DNA of 64,000 nt from Candidatus Thalassarchaeaceae archaeon (lineage in GTDB: Archaea > Thermoplasmatota > Poseidoniia > Poseidoniales > Thalassarchaeaceae). The stretch is taken from NCBI GenBank assembly GCA_030748775.1, contig JASMLH010000001.1, positions 1 to 64,000 on the forward strand. Direction: 5' to 3'. Below the pieces are notes generated by a model. It made no database searches, was not told the DNA's origin, and saw only the letters and a program-made list of their open reading frames with translations. Position numbers and translations under genes: made by a program. Below are positions 28,584-38,026 of the stretch, one piece after another; position 1 is the stretch's first letter, and every line of letters starts with the position of its first letter.

Positions 28584-29540
28584 TTAACCGATAGTATCAC
28601 TCTTTTCTCTGCGCCCGATTGCAAAGCCAAAGAGTACCGAAGCAATGGAAGAAATAAGTCCTGGAGCAGGAAGATTGGACTTGACAGACTCAACAGTCCC
28701 TTCATTCTCCCCATCCGAATCCTCGGGCTCTGACTCCCTAAGGGGAGGCTCAACGGACACTCTGGACTCATCGCTAACAACAACGCTCCCCCCTGTATTC
28801 ATTGCCCCATTCGATGAAACAGTCACGGTAATGTCACAGTGTCTTCGTGGATGACTCTCCGAGGCAGAGACCATTAGATCTCCTTCAGCTTTCTTTCCAG
28901 GAGCTATGTTTCCCACCATTAGTGAATCCAGACCATTATCAGTGGTCAGGAGAGGGCAGTCATCCGATACTTGTACGTCTCCTACCTTGTCCTGGACGTT
29001 CCCTGTGTTGGTCACTATGACTCTCAATATCGTATCTGAACCTGCGTTCATAGGCCCGATCGGATCTCCCACTTCGATCCTTAAATCGTAAATTGTCGGG
29101 ATAATCAGATCCCCCTCTTCGTTTTGCTGTGTGTTTAGGGGGTCAGGAACGCCCTGCCTTTCTGTGATAGTCGCAGTTATTGAGAACGTCTCAATCTTTC
29201 TGGCTTCGAAGCTGAAAACATCAATCCCAGAGATTTCTAGGTCGTATGTTTCGTTGGTCCCAGCAGGAATCGTATCGCCTTCTGGACCATCATGCTCGCC
29301 ACCGAAAGGTATGTCATAGTCGAACTCAACTGTGATCTCTACAAATCCCGAGTTCTCGACGAAGAACTCAACCTTCACTTTGCCATCCTTGGAAACCTCG
29401 AATGGGTTGCCAGCGTCTTCGTTTGGATACATTATCCCTAGCTCCCAGGAGTCCAACTCCTGCCCCATTGCAGGGGATAAAGGTACCAATAGTGAAATTA
29501 CAAACAATCTGAGAAGCAGGGAATCAATTCTCCGAACCAC
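28584..29540 (-). CDS. secreted protein with CARDB/NEW3-like domains and LPAPGL-TM-GRR C-terminus
   Basis: Signal peptide; EVGDPIGPMNAGSDTILRVIVTNTGNVQDKV; C-terminus LPAPGLISSIASVLFGFAIGRREK. Confidence 0.7.
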   Translation of the reverse strand: MVRRIDSLLLRLFVISLLVPLSPAMGQELDSWELGIMYPNEDAGNPFEVSKDGKVKVEFFVENSGFVEITVEFDYDIPFGGEHDGPEGDTIPAGTNETYDLEISGIDVFSFEARKIETFSITATITERQGVPDPLNTQQNEEGDLIIPTIYDLRIEVGDPIGPMNAGSDTILRVIVTNTGNVQDKVGDVQVSDDCPLLTTDNGLDSLMVGNIAPGKKAEGDLMVSASESHPRRHCDITVTVSSNGAMNTGGSVVVSDESRVSVEPPLRESEPEDSDGENEGTVESVKSNLPAPGLISSIASVLFGFAIGRREKSDTIG

Positions 29541-30532
29541 TACCTCACCAGCAACTCGCTGCAGGCCCGCTTCGTTAAGACCTTCACCATCTTGCGTCTA
29601 TATGAGGGGGAGAACCAAGTGTTCTGCACGGGCTTCACAGCTTTCCTGATTGACTCCGCAAGCTCATCAACTGAGTCCTTCCCTTTCCAATCAGCAACTG
29701 CTGCTTCAGCCTCCTCGAGATGAATTCCTGGAATCGACTCCAGGCCCGTTGTAGCGACCCGAAGAGAGCTGGGAATTCCCGAACTATCGGATTTCCACAT
29801 TACTGCCACTCCTGCTTCCGGGAAATCCCACGAGTCTCGCTGCCTCAGCTTCTGGTAGTCACCATCCCATTCCATAGCCCCCTCTGGCAGAGTCAGGTGG
29901 GTAACTAGCTCCCCGGGCTCCAGGACATTCCTAGTCATCCCATCTAGTTCAAAGAAGTCAGAAAGTGGCATGGACCGAGTTCCAGAGGGGGATGCTAAGT
30001 GAATAGAGGCTTCCAAACACAATAGAACCGGAGCAAGATCTGCCTGGTATGTTGCAACGCATAGGGTGTTTTGGTTGGGTATTACTCTGCAATCTGCTTC
30101 AGTTCCACAGTCGCACTTGTGGCACCAGTCTATTGACTCCCTCCAAGTTTCAGATTGGTTGAACCAATAGCAACGAGTGTCAAGGCAAATGTTCCCCCCT
30201 ACCGTTCCCGACCGCCTAATCATTACACTTGCAATTGAATTTGCAGCCTTCGCTAGAACACTGTGTGTCACATCTGATGTTGCCAGATCATGAACCTTGA
30301 CCATTGAACCGATGTGTGACTCTGATAGGGTTGTCAATTCCTCTATCCCAGCCAGAGAAATGACATGCCTCTTCACGTTGATGTGCCATTTGTAATTTGG
30401 CAGTAGGTCCGTTCCTCCGGCTACCCAGTCAAACTCTTCACCCGAATCACTGAGTTCCGAGGCCTTCTCCAGGGCCTCAGCTAAGGAGGTCGGCGAATAG
30501 AGTTCGAATGGTGGCATTTTCATCTTAGCCAC
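29540..30532 (-). CDS. molybdenum hydroxylase FAD-binding (medium) subunit with Cys-rich (4Fe-4S-type) insertion
   Basis: WVAGGTDLLPNYK, MIRRSGTVGGNICLDTRCYWFNQSETWRESIDWCHKCDCGTEADC; HcrB-like loop. Confidence 0.85.
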   Translation of the reverse strand: MAKMKMPPFELYSPTSLAEALEKASELSDSGEEFDWVAGGTDLLPNYKWHINVKRHVISLAGIEELTTLSESHIGSMVKVHDLATSDVTHSVLAKAANSIASVMIRRSGTVGGNICLDTRCYWFNQSETWRESIDWCHKCDCGTEADCRVIPNQNTLCVATYQADLAPVLLCLEASIHLASPSGTRSMPLSDFFELDGMTRNVLEPGELVTHLTLPEGAMEWDGDYQKLRQRDSWDFPEAGVAVMWKSDSSGIPSSLRVATTGLESIPGIHLEEAEAAVADWKGKDSVDELAESIRKAVKPVQNTWFSPSYRRKMVKVLTKRACSELLVR

Positions 30533-33308
30533 CGCTATTCCTTCTTTCTGTGTGCATCCAGGCCCTTCCTGCTAGCCGTGGGGACTCCAGATATTCCTCA
30601 TCGGGGAGGACTCTTACTGACCAACGTGGATCTGCCTCTTCTGGAGGCACCTCGGGATCAAGTCCGAAAATTGCCCCATTATGGTATGGTCTCCTATCCT
30701 GGTCCATTCTCCTACTTCTGTCCCTTTCTGAATGAAATGCAGCCCTTTCGTCTAGCTTTTGCTGTAATTCAGAGAACTCAATTCGGGGAGAATCTAGTTC
30801 TAGTGGCTCTTCTACTCCTTCTTGCTTGCATCGCTTCTCGATCCTCTTGTATAGTCTGTCAGGGGTTATGGGTAGTTCCGAAGTCCTGACTCCTATCGCG
30901 TCGTATACAGCATTGCAGACAGCTGGGAGAATTGGAAGAAGGGGCCCCTCCCCTGCTTCTTTAGCCCCAAAGGGACCTTCTGGGTCATTCGACTCAACGA
31001 TGATTGGCACCACCTCTGGCATTTCATGGACACTTGGAATCTTGTAGTCCAATAGATCAGGATTTAGCAGATTCCCGCTACGTCCGTATCTCATTTCCTC
31101 GGAAAGGACCTGCCCCATCCCCATGTGACATGAACCGATGATCTGGCCCTTAACTGCCAGAGGGTTTAGCGCCTTTCCACAATCGTGAGCCGCCCAAACC
31201 CTGTCTACCTTTGTTCCCCCAGTCTCCACGTCCACTGAAACTTCTGCTACGTAGGCCGAAAACGAGTAAGCTGGTGCCAGTCCTGCTGCTGCTCCTTTGT
31301 GCATCTTGCCCATGGGTGGAGTCCTGTATGCTCCAGAAGAGACCAGTGCCCCCTTATCCTCTTGCGCTTTGTGGAGTGCTTCCAGGTAAGAGACTCCCAC
31401 TGCAGGGTCTTTCTTCAGGAAAATCCTCCTGTCCCCAATAACCAGGCCCCCCTCTTCCGCCCCAGTAATTTCTGCAGTGGCTTGAATCAATTCACTTCTA
31501 ATTTGCATGGCAGCAGAAATAGCCGCATTTGCATTCATGAAAGTGACTCTGGACGAGTACGACCCAAGATCTACGGGAGACGTGTCCGAATCCCTGGATT
31601 TGACCCTAATCATATCCAATGGCAGCCCTAGAACCTCTGCTACAGACTGGGCCACTACTGTATCTGAACCCTGCCCTATTTCTGCAGCCCCGGTATGGAT
31701 GGTTACACCCCCATCCATGTCAATCTTCAGGTGAACTGTCGCATGTGGGAACTTGTTTGGGTCCCAGTGAATCGGAAGACCACTTCCAGAAATGAAGAAT
31801 CCACAGCCTATGCCTATTCCCTTGCCCAGTGGTAGTTTTCTGAACTTCTTTTCCCATCCACTGGCTTCCCTGACTCTCTCCAGGCACTCCCTCATGCCGA
31901 TGCTAGTGACTCTAAATCCGGTAATTGTGGCTGAGTGGGGTGGCAGGAGGTTTGCCAGCCTGAAAGAAATCGGATCTACTGAGAGTTTCTCTGCCAGGTC
32001 ATCCAAACCTACCTCAACCGCACATCTTGAGTTCACCGCACCGTGCCCCCTCATGGCCCCGCTTGCGGGTTTGTTGCTCCACACCCTTGCTCCAGTGTAG
32101 TGGAATGCCCCAATTTCGTAAGGGGCGGTGTGAAGAACCCCATTGTAGTAAGTAGTCACATGACCAAATGATGCAAATGCCCCCCCGTCAATCAGCGCAT
32201 CTGTTTCTATTCCACATAGCCGGCCCTCAGAATCGGCATGCAGATTCATCTCTATATGGGATGGGTGACGACCTCTGTTCACCCAGAAAACCTCCTCCCT
32301 GTCGAAGTTGATCCTGACCGGCCTTCCCGATTTTCTAGCTAGAATTGCAGCGCACATCTCATGTGGGAAGGGATCTGACTTTCCTCCAAAACCCCCTCCA
32401 ACGAATGTCCTATGGACATTGATTTGATGCATTGGGACTTCTAGAACGTCTGCTAGTGCCCTGTGGACGTAGTGAGGGACTTGCTGAGGGGTGTACAAGG
32501 TCAGTCTTCCAGAAGGGTCCCAGTGAGCTACTACTGCGTGAGGTTCGGTGAAAGCATGGTTTACCCCTGCAAAGAACCAGTTCTGCTTGTGGCTAGCCAC
32601 TGCTGACTCGTTCATCCCTCGTATGTCTCCGAATTCTTGGAATACTCTCTTCTGTACGTTTGAGTTGCCGATGTGGTATTCTCCCCTGTCGTGAATTGGC
32701 TCCTTACTATCTTCTAATCCATCTCTCATGTCGTGAATCGAGTCGAGCTCCTCGTACTCCACTTCTATTAGGCGCTCGGCCTCCCTTGCCGTCGCTTCGT
32801 CCTCTGCAGCAACACAAGCAACAAGGTCACCTGCATGCCTTACCTTGTCAACTGCCATTGCATGCTCGTCTTTTGTTACAGGCAGTACTCCGAATTTGCT
32901 CTTGGCGTCTTGCCCAGTGGCGACAGCTACCACCCCTGGTAATTCCAGAGCCTTTGTGCAATCAATGGAGAGAACCCTAGCATAGTGATGTGGAGAACGA
33001 ACAATCCTCCCAACCAATTCCCCTGGTAGCCTTACATCGTCCCCATAGTGAGCTTGGCCGGTAACTTTCCAACGACTATCGACCATTGCGGTTGGCTTGC
33101 CAATGATCCGCCCACTAACTAGTTCATCATGGCGATGCGGGCCCCATGGCTGTGCCAGTTTCCCTCCTTGGGATTCCGGTATCATTTCTTGGTCTACCGC
33201 CTTGGAGAATCTTGAGCTCCCTCCAGAACCCGGCTTAGAGAATGGCAACTTTCCTGGTTGCTGCCGGTATCCAACCATCTCCTTTTTCTCTTTCTTTGAA
33301 CCCATCAA
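30525..33308 (-). CDS. molybdenum hydroxylase large (Mo-MCD) subunit, xanthine dehydrogenase / 4-HBCR family
   Basis: RTFVGGGFGGKSDPFPHE, SGAMRGHGAVN, GAAEIGQGSDTVVAQSVAEVLG, PFGAKEAGEGPLLP. Confidence 0.9.
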   Translation of the reverse strand: MMGSKKEKKEMVGYRQQPGKLPFSKPGSGGSSRFSKAVDQEMIPESQGGKLAQPWGPHRHDELVSGRIIGKPTAMVDSRWKVTGQAHYGDDVRLPGELVGRIVRSPHHYARVLSIDCTKALELPGVVAVATGQDAKSKFGVLPVTKDEHAMAVDKVRHAGDLVACVAAEDEATAREAERLIEVEYEELDSIHDMRDGLEDSKEPIHDRGEYHIGNSNVQKRVFQEFGDIRGMNESAVASHKQNWFFAGVNHAFTEPHAVVAHWDPSGRLTLYTPQQVPHYVHRALADVLEVPMHQINVHRTFVGGGFGGKSDPFPHEMCAAILARKSGRPVRINFDREEVFWVNRGRHPSHIEMNLHADSEGRLCGIETDALIDGGAFASFGHVTTYYNGVLHTAPYEIGAFHYTGARVWSNKPASGAMRGHGAVNSRCAVEVGLDDLAEKLSVDPISFRLANLLPPHSATITGFRVTSIGMRECLERVREASGWEKKFRKLPLGKGIGIGCGFFISGSGLPIHWDPNKFPHATVHLKIDMDGGVTIHTGAAEIGQGSDTVVAQSVAEVLGLPLDMIRVKSRDSDTSPVDLGSYSSRVTFMNANAAISAAMQIRSELIQATAEITGAEEGGLVIGDRRIFLKKDPAVGVSYLEALHKAQEDKGALVSSGAYRTPPMGKMHKGAAAGLAPAYSFSAYVAEVSVDVETGGTKVDRVWAAHDCGKALNPLAVKGQIIGSCHMGMGQVLSEEMRYGRSGNLLNPDLLDYKIPSVHEMPEVVPIIVESNDPEGPFGAKEAGEGPLLPILPAVCNAVYDAIGVRTSELPITPDRLYKRIEKRCKQEGVEEPLELDSPRIEFSELQQKLDERAAFHSERDRSRRMDQDRRPYHNGAIFGLDPEVPPEEADPRWSVRVLPDEEYLESPRLAGRAWMHTERRNSGG

Positions 33309-33877
33309 GAACCCTCCTCGAACCCCGGATGCGGATCACTCTTGGGAGTCGTCGAGTCTTCGACACCAATCCCCGAAACTAGAATCTCCGAAGCTGCTCG
33401 GATGGAATCAACGATCTGTTGGAATCCTGTGCACCGACAGAGATTGCCCTCAATCGCAGTCTTAATTTCTTGATCTGAAGGTTCAGGATTCTCTTCTAGG
33501 AGGGCAGAAATGACGACAAGGAAACCAGGCGTACAGAATCCGCATTGACTACCGCCGTACTCGGTAAAGGCCTCCTGAATTGGATGAAGGTGATGCCCAT
33601 CAGCAAGACCCTCTACGGTGGTGATACTTGCCCCCTTGGTTTCAGAAGCTAGGGTTAGGCAGGACAATCTAGGATTTCCGTCAATAAGAACTGAGCAGCA
33701 CCCACAAGTCCCCATGTCACAACCTCTTTTTGTCCCCAGACTTCCAACCTGATCCCGCAACACATCCAGAAGAATCGCGTTACTCTCGATCGCTATGGAA
33801 AAGTCTACTCCATTTACACTCGCGTTCCAGCCTACTTCTCCAGGATTCGGAAGCATAGGTAACCGGAACTGCACCAT
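33305..33877 (-). CDS. molybdenum hydroxylase 2Fe-2S (small) subunit
   Basis: LLDVLRDQVGSLGTKRGCDMGTCGCCSVLIDG; QCGFCTPGFLV; NLCRCTGFQQIV. Start placed at ATG 33877 (MVQFRLPML); the track starts at a TTG at 33892. Confidence 0.92.
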   Translation of the reverse strand: MVQFRLPMLPNPGEVGWNASVNGVDFSIAIESNAILLDVLRDQVGSLGTKRGCDMGTCGCCSVLIDGNPRLSCLTLASETKGASITTVEGLADGHHLHPIQEAFTEYGGSQCGFCTPGFLVVISALLEENPEPSDQEIKTAIEGNLCRCTGFQQIVDSIRAASEILVSGIGVEDSTTPKSDPHPGFEEGS

Positions 33878-33888
33878 ATTGAACCCAC

Positions 33889-33922
33889 ACAAACCGAGTC
33901 ATGCTTTGAGCATTCGGTTTGT
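33889..33922. promoter_or_regulatory. inverted repeat ACAAACCGA-N16-TCGGTTTGT upstream of the molybdenum hydroxylase small subunit
   Basis: Perfect 9-bp arms with nested ATGC-TTTGA-GCAT; lies between the HTH gene end and the small-subunit start. Confidence 0.5.
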
Positions 33923-33933
33923 ATTGCGGGCAT

Positions 33934-34578
33934 CTATGAAAGACCTTCGCCCGCTCTCTTCATTATCTCAGACTCGACTCTTTTGAGGTGCTCCCCGATG
34001 GTACTCCTTGCTATGCCCATCTCGTCAGCCAGTTGCTTTAGGGTGACATCCGAACCCTCGTCATAGTAACCCCTCTTCACAGCTAGTTCCAATACCTCTC
34101 TCTGCTTTTCAGTTAGGAAGTCGTAATCCGACTCCCCATTGGTCTTGAATGTCTGGACGCTGATACTGTCAGGAGGCATAACCGCCTTAACCAGTCCAAC
34201 GAATCTCCGAATGGAATCTGAAAGCCCGTACATCCTAATCTCCATCCCCCTTTCCGAATCAATTCCATAAGGGGGGTAAACGTAAATGTTTGAGAGCTCA
34301 ATTGCAGTCTTTGCGAATGGGTGAGTGCATAGGATACTGGCCAATATCCCATTTTCGTCCTCCTCATGTTTTTCTATTAATTCGAAACTCTTCAAATCAG
34401 AGATTTCTGAAAGCTCATGGCCTGGTTGGAGACTCAACTCCACGAGCTGGGTAACCCCATCCTCGCCCAATGACAAATGCCCAATGACTTCTATCCTCTT
34501 TGCAATATCCAGAAGTCCACCTATTTCTTCCAGGCCACTAAGGGAGGGGACCTTCCACCTCAGGAGGACCTTCCTCAT
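33934..34578 (-). CDS. Bat/HTH_10-type transcriptional regulator
   Basis: C-terminal DFLTEKQREVLELAVKRGYYDEGSDVTLKQLADEMGIARSTIGEHLKRVESEIM. Confidence 0.82.
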   Translation of the reverse strand: MRKVLLRWKVPSLSGLEEIGGLLDIAKRIEVIGHLSLGEDGVTQLVELSLQPGHELSEISDLKSFELIEKHEEDENGILASILCTHPFAKTAIELSNIYVYPPYGIDSERGMEIRMYGLSDSIRRFVGLVKAVMPPDSISVQTFKTNGESDYDFLTEKQREVLELAVKRGYYDEGSDVTLKQLADEMGIARSTIGEHLKRVESEIMKRAGEGLS

Positions 34579-34677
34579 GCCCGCCGGAGATGTTCATCAA
34601 TATTGAACTCGTCGAAAACTCAACCCCAGTAGGCTTCTCTCAATGCTTGGTTTGTTTCCAAGCACATCACCACGTCA

Positions 34678-35514
34678 CTAGGCATTTGCCCCTTTATCCA
34701 GTGAAAGAATCTCCGAACACACAGCTAGGGCAATTTCTTCGGGAGAATCTGCTCCAATCTGTAGTCCTATTGGGCACCTAACCGAGTCCACATCGACCTT
34801 GGAAATTCCCGCCCCAATTGCAGAATTGCTGAAAGACTTCCATTTCGACTTAGATCCGATTGCTCCAATCCTCGGCCTCCTACCATTGCCTCTTTCCTTC
34901 AGAATCCGAATTAGGAAATCCTCGTCTACTGCCCAATCGTGCCCCAATAATAGTACATCGGAGAATCTCTCCAATGAATCCCTGTCTTCACCGGCTAGGA
35001 ACCCCCCTACATCGTTCGCGTGCAATTCCGTTGCGAATGGAAAACGGTCCTCGTTTGCATATTCTTCCCTAACATCGAATACGCTGTATGACCAACCCAT
35101 TGTGTCACAGACAATCGAGATACATCTTCCTACGTGACCCCCTCCGACAATTAGGACATGGGGCATTGGAACTAGGACCTCCATTGCAACTGTAACCTTA
35201 CCGCCACATAGGCTGTCCAATGACGTCACTTCTTTTTTCTTCCCGTCCTTGTGAAGTAGAAAAACCTCCACTTTGCCTCCTTTTTTTCTCGAGTATCCAC
35301 CTTCTCCGTTGAGCATTTTTCTAAGCCCATCTTCAACCCTGAGCTCTAGCCCGGCACCCCCTACGGTCCCGAATCTTTTTCCATTTGATGAAATCGCCAA
35401 TCGCGCTCCTGGCTTCCCTGGAACGCTCCCACTAGCTTCTATCACTGAGGCCATGGCTACCCTCTCCCCTCCTTCTAGCCTATCCAGGACCCAGGACAGT
35501 ACGGACTTGGTCAC
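34678..35514 (-). CDS. xdhC: XdhC/CoxI-family molybdenum hydroxylase maturation protein
   Basis: VIEASGSVPGKPGARLAIS, GTVGGAGLE, HVLIVGGGHVGRCI, GAIGSKSKW, CPIGLQIGADSPEEIALAV. Confidence 0.87.
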   Translation of the reverse strand: MTKSVLSWVLDRLEGGERVAMASVIEASGSVPGKPGARLAISSNGKRFGTVGGAGLELRVEDGLRKMLNGEGGYSRKKGGKVEVFLLHKDGKKKEVTSLDSLCGGKVTVAMEVLVPMPHVLIVGGGHVGRCISIVCDTMGWSYSVFDVREEYANEDRFPFATELHANDVGGFLAGEDRDSLERFSDVLLLGHDWAVDEDFLIRILKERGNGRRPRIGAIGSKSKWKSFSNSAIGAGISKVDVDSVRCPIGLQIGADSPEEIALAVCSEILSLDKGANA

Positions 35515-35553
35515 GGGTCACGAGAGAAGGACTCTTGCCTTTGGTATTGCCCT

Positions 35554-36363
35554 CTAGCCTAGGGCAACATCAAGAACCATCATTATGGTGAATCCCACCA
35601 TTACTCCCATTGTTGCAATGTCCCCATTCTTTCCCCTATGGGCTTCGGGAACCAACTCCTCGACTACGACGAATATCATCGCACCCGCAGCGAAAGAGAG
35701 TGCATAGGGCAATATTGGTGTCATGTAGATTATTGCCGCCGCACCCAAAACTGCCGCAACAGGCTCAACCAACGCGGAAAGTTGCCCCCACCAGAAACTC
35801 TCTCTGATGGACAACCCTTCTCTTCTCAGAGGGACCGAAACCGCAGCTCCCTCTGGAAAGTTCTGAATCCCGATCCCTATTGCTAGTGCCACGGCTGCAC
35901 CCAGACCCTCTCCCGATGCCGCTGCTCCGAATGCAACACCTACTGCCAGTCCCTCTGGGACGTTGTGCAGAGTAATTGCTGCAATCAACAGCTTGCTCCT
36001 GTGCCATGTAGTCTTCACTCCTTCAGCTTCTTCGGGTGGGGCACCTGGGTGGAGGTGTGGAAGGAATGCGTCAATTATTCTCATGCAGACCCCACCGAGA
36101 ACAAAACCAATTGCTGCGGGAAGGACTTTGACTAGCCCCTCTCCGCTAGTTTGGTCGATTGCAGGCCCCAGTAGTCCGAAGCAGCTTGCTGCAATCATCA
36201 CTCCTGCTGCAAATCCAAGCATTCCATCTAGGACTTTCCTGTCAATGTCCCGAAAGAAGAAAACAAGTCCAGCACCTGCTGCAGTCATGAACCATGTGAA
36301 TAGTCCGGCAATCAGAGATTGCTGAATTGGGCCATATCCATCAATGAGGCCAATAATATCCAC
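35554..36363 (-). CDS. ZIP-family metal transporter
   Basis: ITLHNVPEGLAVGVAFG and GIGIQNFPEGAAVSVPLRREG. Confidence 0.87.
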   Translation of the reverse strand: MDIIGLIDGYGPIQQSLIAGLFTWFMTAAGAGLVFFFRDIDRKVLDGMLGFAAGVMIAASCFGLLGPAIDQTSGEGLVKVLPAAIGFVLGGVCMRIIDAFLPHLHPGAPPEEAEGVKTTWHRSKLLIAAITLHNVPEGLAVGVAFGAAASGEGLGAAVALAIGIGIQNFPEGAAVSVPLRREGLSIRESFWWGQLSALVEPVAAVLGAAAIIYMTPILPYALSFAAGAMIFVVVEELVPEAHRGKNGDIATMGVMVGFTIMMVLDVALG

Positions 36364-36397
36364 ATATCAGCGTCAAACCTCTTTCCTAAATATCTTC

Positions 36398-36985
36398 TCA
36401 ATGCAATGTATTGCTGTATTGACTCATTAGTGATTTGAAATCCTTCATATCTTTCTGCGTATCAACGTTCAAATGAAGAAAGGGGTCCTCAACTTCGAAT
36501 TTTTCTGACGCAACCAATGACCTAAGGGAGGCCTCTTTAGGTGCATTTCTGACAATTTCTACATCTTCTTCAGAGAGTAGGATTGGATGGCCCCCTCTTC
36601 CGCCTCTTGATGGGCAGCACGAAATCATAGACTCCTTCAACTTGGAAATTGTAGAGTCTGAGAATCCGGGCCTGTCAACTGGAACCACGATTAGCCTGTA
36701 GCTCCCTTCAGAAATCTCGTCAAGTTTAGAAATGCCAATAATTATGCTACCAGTCCTACCTTTCTCTGGACTCGGATTCACCACTACATCACATGGCCTG
36801 ACGGCCCTTTCAACTTCATCCAGAATCTCCTCCCTCGTAACAACAAGTGGACTCATTCCCTGGTCGGACAGTCTTCTGGTGATCCAACCAACTAGGGCCC
36901 CCTCTCCGGTTTCCAGAAGGGCCTTTTCTTCTCCTAGTCTATTGCTGAAACCTGCGGCTAGTACTACACAGCCAACGTTTGTCAC
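36398..36985 (-). CDS. MobA/MocA-like nucleotidyltransferase (putative molybdopterin cytidylyltransferase)
   Basis: CVVLAAGFSNRLGEEKALLE, VVPVDRPGFS, GGRGGHPILLS; near the molybdenum hydroxylase operon. Confidence 0.75.
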   Translation of the reverse strand: MTNVGCVVLAAGFSNRLGEEKALLETGEGALVGWITRRLSDQGMSPLVVTREEILDEVERAVRPCDVVVNPSPEKGRTGSIIIGISKLDEISEGSYRLIVVPVDRPGFSDSTISKLKESMISCCPSRGGRGGHPILLSEEDVEIVRNAPKEASLRSLVASEKFEVEDPFLHLNVDTQKDMKDFKSLMSQYSNTLH

Positions 36986-37015
36986 GCAACTGGGTATCGG
37001 TTGTAGGTAATAGTG

Positions 37016-37978
37016 CTATAGAACTCCCACATACAACAGGTAGGACATGTATGCAACGTAAGAGGCAATCATGCCCATGCCGATGTTTTTGCTAATTTTT
37101 CGTTCTGTTAGTAGCATCCAGGAGATGAACCCCGATGTGGCTAAAACTATCCAAATATCTCTTTGAGCAAACTCCGATGCGATCGTCAGCCCGGCCCCAG
37201 GTGCGTAAATTGCTGCTGTTCCTAGGATTCCTAGAATATTCATCACATTCGAACCCAGAACATTGCCGATGGCAACTCCCCCTTGCCCTCTTAGTCCTGC
37301 TACCAGTGTTACTGCAAGTTCAGGCAGGGAAGTGCCTAGAGCAACAACGGATAAGCCGATCACGTCTTCTGGAATGTTGTACCTGGTTGCTATCCCTGTA
37401 GCTCCTTCGACTAGGAGTATTGCTCCCTGCCAAATCAAAGCCCCCCCGATAATACACGATGGAACTGCCAGAGTAACTTTGTCGGGTAGCCAAGTGTCTA
37501 CCGGGTCTATCCTCTCTCCTGTTTTTCTCGCATCCGTGTATGCGTACCAGTAGTATCCAACTAGGGCAGCAACCATTGCAATGCCACCAAGAAGGGGTAT
37601 TTCCCCTCCCATCACGAAGACAAGAAGGAATAGAGTTGCCAACATTACAGCTATCGAATCCCTACCAATCCCTTTGTCTGGTTCAGAGCAAGCACCCAGC
37701 AATGCAGCACTTCCAAGGACAAGCATCACGTTTGCCACATTTGATCCAAGAACACCTCCGACTGCTATATCTTCAGCCCCCTCGCCAACAGCCTGCAAAG
37801 CCACTGCCAGCTCAGGCAAGGAGGTCCCCACTGCCACTACTGTGAAACCCACAAGAAGTGGTGGGACCTGCAACTTTCCCGAAATTCTGACTGCTCCCTG
37901 TACTAGCCCCTCTCCCCCGGACATTAGGAAAATGAATCCAACCAAGACGTATACCACATCTAGAAACGACTCATCCAC
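37016..37978 (-). CDS. Na+/Ca2+ exchanger (CaCA family)
   Basis: Duplicated FTVVAVGTSLPELAVAL.. and LSVVALGTSLPELAVTL.. repeats with GNVLGSNV. Confidence 0.9.
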   Translation of the reverse strand: MDESFLDVVYVLVGFIFLMSGGEGLVQGAVRISGKLQVPPLLVGFTVVAVGTSLPELAVALQAVGEGAEDIAVGGVLGSNVANVMLVLGSAALLGACSEPDKGIGRDSIAVMLATLFLLVFVMGGEIPLLGGIAMVAALVGYYWYAYTDARKTGERIDPVDTWLPDKVTLAVPSCIIGGALIWQGAILLVEGATGIATRYNIPEDVIGLSVVALGTSLPELAVTLVAGLRGQGGVAIGNVLGSNVMNILGILGTAAIYAPGAGLTIASEFAQRDIWIVLATSGFISWMLLTERKISKNIGMGMIASYVAYMSYLLYVGVL

Positions 37979-38026
37979 AGTTCTCCCCGGGGAAGAAGTA
38001 CTGATGACTCTTTGCTCGAATTATTG

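Noticed and set aside
30525-33308. Aerobic CO dehydrogenase (form I CoxL)
   Set aside because: The AYxCSFR active-site motif is absent (SGAMRGHG instead) and the FAD subunit has an HcrB-like Cys loop.
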